A stretch of 7,739 nt of DNA from Nitrososphaerales archaeon TH1920 (GTDB lineage Archaea > Thermoproteota > Nitrososphaeria > Nitrososphaerales > Nitrososphaeraceae): the NCBI GenBank assembly GCA_014523495.1, contig JAATVM010000132.1, positions 1 through 7,739 of the forward strand, read 5' to 3'. Position 1 is the first letter of the stretch. Every line of letters starts with the position of its first letter. Position numbers and translations under genes: made by a program. Of this stretch, positions 6,629 through 7,739 are shown piece after piece. The notes below the pieces were generated by a model. It worked only from the letters and a program-made list of their open reading frames with translations. It made no database searches and was not told where the DNA came from.

Positions 6629-6653
6629 ATTCTGAAAAGGAACTCTTCAGAAT
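6629..6653. repeat. 8-bp inverted repeat in the gene spacer
   Basis: ATTCTGAA (6629-6636) pairs perfectly with TTCAGAAT (6646-6653) around nine bases. It lies 43 bases after the stop of the VTT gene and immediately upstream of the TATA-like box of the next minus-strand gene. It may be the VTT 3' hairpin or a binding site for a dimeric regulator of the downstream gene. Position does not decide between them. Confidence 0.5.
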
Positions 6654-6695
6654 GTCCAATAAATAAAATAATCAAAGAATGGAATGATCATTATC

Positions 6696-7433
6696 TTATT
6701 CATTTGAATTATCAGTGCTAGTCCATGGAAACCTTTTTCCAATAATCTTATTCCAATTTATTTTTACTAATAGGTATATAGTTATTATAATTCCAGCAGT
6801 ACTGAGACTTACAGCCATTATAATAGCAGCAGGATTATCTGTGTTCGTAAACTCTGAAATAATGCGTTGAACAAATGGTCTTCCTAAAAGTATTCCTATC
6901 CATACTATAAATTCATTGTATAATAATTCTCCAACAAAAACGGCAACAGCAAATTTCCATGGATTGTACCTTGTAAGTCCTAGCGTCACGTATATGAAAC
7001 TACCCGAGAATGGCGTTACTGTGGCAATTAGAGCCCCTATCCAGCCATATTTACCTAACAGCTTCTGAAGAGACAAAGTCTTCCCCTTTGATCTTCTAGC
7101 TATGATATCATGACCAGAATAAGCAAGATAAAATATGATCATCTTTGCTGCAACTGCTCCAGCAGTACCAGAAAGTGCGATTAAATGCGGGTCTAAGTTT
7201 TCGTTAAATGCTGCTATAAGCGGAAGTGGAAAATAAGGTATCGGTAGAAAGAATAGAATACTTATAATAAAACTGCCTAAAAAAATTCCTGGATAACCAA
7301 AGAAATCATATAGCAACAGCAGCTCATCAAGGTTAACCAAGACAGGTAGACTGATATCAAATGGTATTTTATGGTTATAAAAGCTAGTTCTAATGAGATT
7401 CATATTTACAAGACATATACCAAAATCTGACAC
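6696..7433 (-). CDS. VTT/DedA-like (SNARE-associated fold) membrane protein
   Basis: A 245-residue integral membrane protein of the VTT (DedA/YqaA/TMEM41-like) type. The family includes lipid scramblases and flippases; the substrate here is unknown. Hydrophobic segments lie near 39-63, 66-78 (a likely re-entrant loop with LPIPYFPLP), 84-106, 130-152, 158-183 and 203-224. Family features are FGYPGIFLGSF (45-55), GTAGAVAAKMIIFYLA (89-104), LGKYGWIGA (126-134), TPFSGSFIYVTLGLTRYNPWKF (140-161) and GELLYNEFIVWIG (168-180). The acidic residue and the arginines that mark bacterial DedA proteins at the two loops are not seen (LPIPYF, TPFSGS), so this is a divergent branch. The start is GTG at 7433, backed by TTTTAA at 7458-7463 about 27 bp upstream; an ATG at 7403 would remove ten residues. 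The hydrophilic C-tail ends in TDNSNE. Confidence 0.82.
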   Translation of the reverse strand: MSDFGICLVNMNLIRTSFYNHKIPFDISLPVLVNLDELLLLYDFFGYPGIFLGSFIISILFFLPIPYFPLPLIAAFNENLDPHLIALSGTAGAVAAKMIIFYLAYSGHDIIARRSKGKTLSLQKLLGKYGWIGALIATVTPFSGSFIYVTLGLTRYNPWKFAVAVFVGELLYNEFIVWIGILLGRPFVQRIISEFTNTDNPAAIIMAVSLSTAGIIITIYLLVKINWNKIIGKRFPWTSTDNSNE

Positions 7434-7457
7434 GTTCGGAGTAGACGGCTGAATCTC

Positions 7458-7463
7458 TTAAAA
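7458..7463 (-). promoter_or_regulatory. TATA-like box for the VTT gene
   Basis: TTTTAA on the minus strand is centred about 27 bp before the GTG at 7433. It favours this GTG over the ATG at 7403, which has no box at a suitable distance. Confidence 0.45.
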
Positions 7464-7515
7464 TTAGACATTCTTATGATATAAAACTTATAAAAGAAGA
7501 AAATCGAAGAAATAC

Positions 7516-7525
7516 TTATATATAA
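7516..7525 (+). promoter_or_regulatory. TATA-like box for the right-edge zinc-ribbon gene
   Basis: TTATATATAA is centred about 28 bp before the ATG at 7549. This is the strongest TATA-like match among the boxes listed here, and it implies a leaderless mRNA. Confidence 0.55.
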
Positions 7526-7548
7526 TAAACGTAAATATCCCTTAAATA

Positions 7549-7677
7549 ATGTCGTTCTACTGCAGAAAATGTCACTTCCTTTCATTCACTGATAACATAA
7601 AAAATATTTGTACAGAATGCCGAGAATATAGGACGCCTAGAGTATACATGCATGATACGTTTTTTGTTAAAAACTAA
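7549..7677 (+). CDS. Small zinc-ribbon protein (42 aa)
   Basis: A 42-residue protein with two CxxC knuckles: C5-x2-C8 (CRKC) and C21-x2-C24 (CTEC), 12 residues apart, as in a one-zinc ribbon. H9 follows the first knuckle. A basic stretch (REYRTPRVY, 25-33) follows the second and could touch nucleic acid; this is inference. It is a different sequence from the 44-residue protein at 1157-1291 but has the same architecture. The ATG is supported by a strong TATA-like box (7516-7525) at leaderless spacing. It diverges from the VTT gene across about 115 bp, so the two promoters share one spacer. Its function is unknown. Confidence 0.65.
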   Translation: MSFYCRKCHFLSFTDNIKNICTECREYRTPRVYMHDTFFVKN

Positions 7678-7739
7678 GTATAGTGTTTAAGTTCATTGGG
7701 TAAATGCCCTTCACAATATCTTTGTACTAGAGTAGCACC
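7674..7739 (-). CDS. Possible C-terminus of a gene entering from the right
   Basis: On the minus strand a frame is open from the window edge for 21 codons, ending at TAG (7676-7674). Its end reads LVQRYCEGHLPNELKHYT. The CxxHLP pattern with a later H is faintly like an AN1-type zinc finger, but the final cysteine is missing and the fragment is too short to name. The TAG overlaps the TAA of the convergent zinc-ribbon gene, sharing CTAA. Tail-to-tail overlaps of this kind are common in compact genomes, yet 21 open codons can also occur by chance. Confidence 0.35.
   Translation of the reverse strand, partial: GATLVQRYCEGHLPNELKHYT

Noticed and set aside
1..7739. CRISPR array or defence cluster
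   Set aside because: No regularly spaced direct repeats and no cas, toxin-antitoxin or restriction genes; the varied neighbours do not form a shared operon.

Overview
The window looks like chromosomal DNA of a low-GC ammonia-oxidising archaeon (Thaumarchaeota/Nitrososphaeria, perhaps of the Nitrosocosmicus kind). This is inferred from the strong A+T bias, TATA-like boxes about 25-28 bp before many start codons with no clear Shine-Dalgarno sites, a sequon-rich secreted PsbP-like protein, tiny CxxC/CxxC zinc-ribbon proteins, and single-helix or VTT-type membrane proteins. No rRNA, tRNA, CRISPR array or intact insertion sequence was seen.

Layout, left to right. 1-24 may hold the first eight codons of a minus-strand gene leaving the window. 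A secreted PsbP-like protein (207-857, minus) ends next to a hairpin at 179-205. A divergent spacer leads to a 44-residue zinc-ribbon protein (1157-1291, plus), followed by about 450 bp with no convincing gene. The main gene is a full three-domain DNA ligase D (1746-4460, plus) with the order phosphoesterase-ligase-polymerase. After it comes a GC-enriched island with two hairpins (4592-4684), then a 73-residue one-helix membrane protein (4717-4938, minus). A DUF4328-type membrane protein (5078-5779, plus) is followed by an unrecognised protein that lacks a normal start codon (5850-6548, minus) and a VTT/DedA-like membrane protein (6696-7433, minus). The right edge has a 42-residue zinc-ribbon protein (7549-7677, plus) and possibly the C-terminus of a minus-strand gene whose stop overlaps it.

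The genes do not form an operon. Neighbours change strand often and nearly every gene has its own promoter-like box, so they look like independently transcribed units. The only gene with a clear pathway is ligD (non-homologous end joining); its usual partner Ku is not in the window. No multi-gene undescribed system could be demonstrated. The best leads are the structured GC island after ligD, the in-frame TAG between a well-placed promoter/ATG and the unknown gene at 5850-6548, and the two tiny zinc-ribbon genes.
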